Below, one piece after another: positions 62,832 through 64,000 of a stretch of 64,000 nt of DNA. A program made the position numbers and the translations under genes. Below the pieces are notes generated by a model that was not told the DNA's origin, made no database searches, and saw nothing but the letters and a program-made list of their open reading frames with translations. Each line of letters starts with the position of its first letter. The stretch's first letter is position 1. Source of the stretch: Adineta steineri (taxonomy: Eukaryota; Rotifera; Eurotatoria; Adinetida; Adinetidae); contig CAJNOI010000078.1 in the NCBI GenBank assembly GCA_905250115.1, positions 1-64,000 of the forward strand, read 5' to 3'.

Positions 62832-62840
62832 GCCACTATC

Positions 62841-63639
62841 GCAAGGGTCTTTCTTCAATAATAAGTAATGAGTTATGCTGGGAACTAAATGATCAGTGAA
62901 CATCGTTTGAATGAAATATGTTAATAGGAATTCACAAATATTTTTGTACTCCGATGAAATCTAAATCGGTTTCGTTTAGAATATGTCGTTTCAGTATTTT
63001 TTTACATTTAAAATATTGATACAAAATTTATTTAATCATTCACAATTGATAATTAATAACATTCCTCATTTTTCTTCTAATGATGAATTAAAAACTTGAA
63101 AAGTAGCATTTACACTTCTATTAAGAATTCTATGATGATAAAAGAGTAAAAAAAATCATTATGTCGGTATTTGTTTTTAATTTAGTCCAACCTCTTTTAA
63201 TAAAATGTTTCTAACTGAGCGATTTGGCCGGAACAAAATGTATAATAATAAATATATAAGAAAGAGAGAAAGAAAAAAAAGAAAACCAACAAAATCGTTC
63301 AGCACAAACACTCAAGCGATAACAAACAGAGCGATATACATGTATGATAATCTTGCTTATTGCTAAGAAAAGAATTAAAGTTCTATATATATTTTTTTCT
63401 AAGCGTTCGGAATGTTTTTATAAAAAGACAAAAAAAACTGATCATCAATAGTTATTTTGTTCAAAAAATGAGATCGATTATATATACATATATATGTAGG
63501 ATGAAATGATCACTGTAAACCATACACACACTCATACATATTTGATTTGTAAAAGGAAAAAAAAAAGTATTGCTTTATGAAAAAGAAAGAAAAAAGAAGA
63601 AGAAGAAGAAAAAGTGTAAATTACAAAGAAGAGAAAACT
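62841..63639. other. Spacer and 3' flank of the edge gene
   Basis: No exon recognised. AGAAGAAGAAGAAGAAGAAA near 63594 is a simple repeat. Confidence 0.5.
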
Positions 63640-63827
63640 TTATCGGCGTGTTGTTGGTGTTGGTACAGTGTTATTTGGTGTTAAAAAAGGAAAATTTCGA
63701 GTTGTTTGACGTGTTTTTTGACCACTTGGAGGGATATTTGAATTTGAATTTGTCACGATATTGGAAAGCCCGTCCCTACGCTCATTTTGCGTGTTCGTGG
63801 ATTTTGTTGCCTCATCTGTTTGGTGTG
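63640..63827 (-). CDS. Last exon of a gene extending beyond the window
   Basis: A minus-strand acceptor (TTTGTATTTTAG) precedes a phase-1 frame of 62 codons to the stop at 63640-63642. The peptide is polar (QTDEATKSTNTQNERRDG...NSNSNIPPSGQKTRQTTRNF) and ends VPTPTTRR. It reads as a disordered C-terminal tail, so the family cannot be told from it. The upstream exons lie right of 63828, probably beyond 64000. Confidence 0.6.
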
Positions 63828-64000
63828 CTAAAATACAAACATATCGTTAATTATCAAATAACCAAATCATAAATTTTATTTATTAATAAATCTTGTCCCA
63901 GATGGCTAGAGCAGTAGGTTAGTCAAAATTAAATGTCAGCATTTTCACTTATGTATTTCCTTTTTTCAAAAAAAATATCAGTTCTTTTCCTCATTTCCCA

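Larger units (their letters stand above)
62291..62840. mobile_element. DNA-transposon-like element with imperfect terminal inverted repeats
   Basis: The left end GATAGTGGCGTAAGCAGG recurs in reverse complement at the right as GATAGTGGCTTAACCA. Similarity resumes outside the inserted element (GGTTGGGCGGCGCCC versus GGCTGGGCGCGGCCC), suggesting about 45-bp imperfect ends. No coding capacity. It is interrupted by the TTAA-flanked element and carries TGTGGG-like palindrome (m). No clear target-site duplication is visible, so the superfamily is uncertain. Confidence 0.6.

Noticed and set aside
63570-63872. 100-aa plus-strand frame starting with a Lys run
   Set aside because: It begins in an AAG simple repeat and lies opposite the better supported minus-strand last exon.
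63897-63932. tRNA-like or SINE-like A-box (GATGGCTAGAGCAGTAGG)
   Set aside because: No matching B-box, anticodon arm or acceptor stem could be folded from the following sequence.

Overview
This is eukaryotic, animal-type DNA. GT-AG introns are mostly 45-80 bp and there are clear metazoan orthologs: SUPT6H, an HSPA4/HSP110 protein, a MiT/TFE bHLH-Zip factor, beta-glucuronidase, JMJD8 and an RGS3-like C2-PDZ protein. I infer a bdelloid rotifer. The reasons are a NACHT protein with a long HEAT tail, an LDLa gene of a type I associate with bdelloids, and many short repeats whose arms resemble TGTGGG, the telomeric repeat I recall for Adineta vaga. Two 100-base N gaps (17140-17239 and 45802-45901) mark this as a scaffold.

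Left part, about 1-23 kb, looks accessory and gene-poor. It holds a NACHT-HEAT gene (1027-5786), a TA-flanked MITE with perfect 35-bp terminal repeats (6189-7157) abutting an orphan ORF, an orphan cysteine-rich last exon (9915-10237), a 16-bp minisatellite, and a decayed LDLa-receptor-like gene on the minus strand (11690-13297). It also holds a caspase-like exon (15515-16298). Beyond the first gap, five exons encode a protein ending in a complete cysteine-dioxygenase-type cupin (17291-22471). Eleven of the thirteen TGTGGG-like palindromes are here.

Right part, about 23.7-64 kb, is mostly core genes with small introns. Plus strand: a PAN/apple-like secreted protein, beta-glucuronidase, JMJD8 and the MiT/TFE factor, then further right an F-box/PP2-like gene and a tiny membrane ORF. 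Minus strand: a 73-aa RIIa-domain protein, the C2-PDZ gene, HSPA4/HSP110 with a near-perfect heat shock element, a 94-aa orphan, a kinase-fold-like protein, an LRR membrane protein cut by the second gap, SPT6 (16 exons, 1725 aa), and the last exon of a gene running off the right edge. A nested transposon pair lies at 62291-62840. The exon chains below were built by hand from splice signals and reading-frame phase. No search or alignment was run.

The strongest candidates for something undescribed are the caspase-like plus cysteine-dioxygenase locus and the dispersed telomere-motif palindromes. The NACHT and caspase-like genes suggest an innate-immunity or cell-death type locus, but that link is inference.
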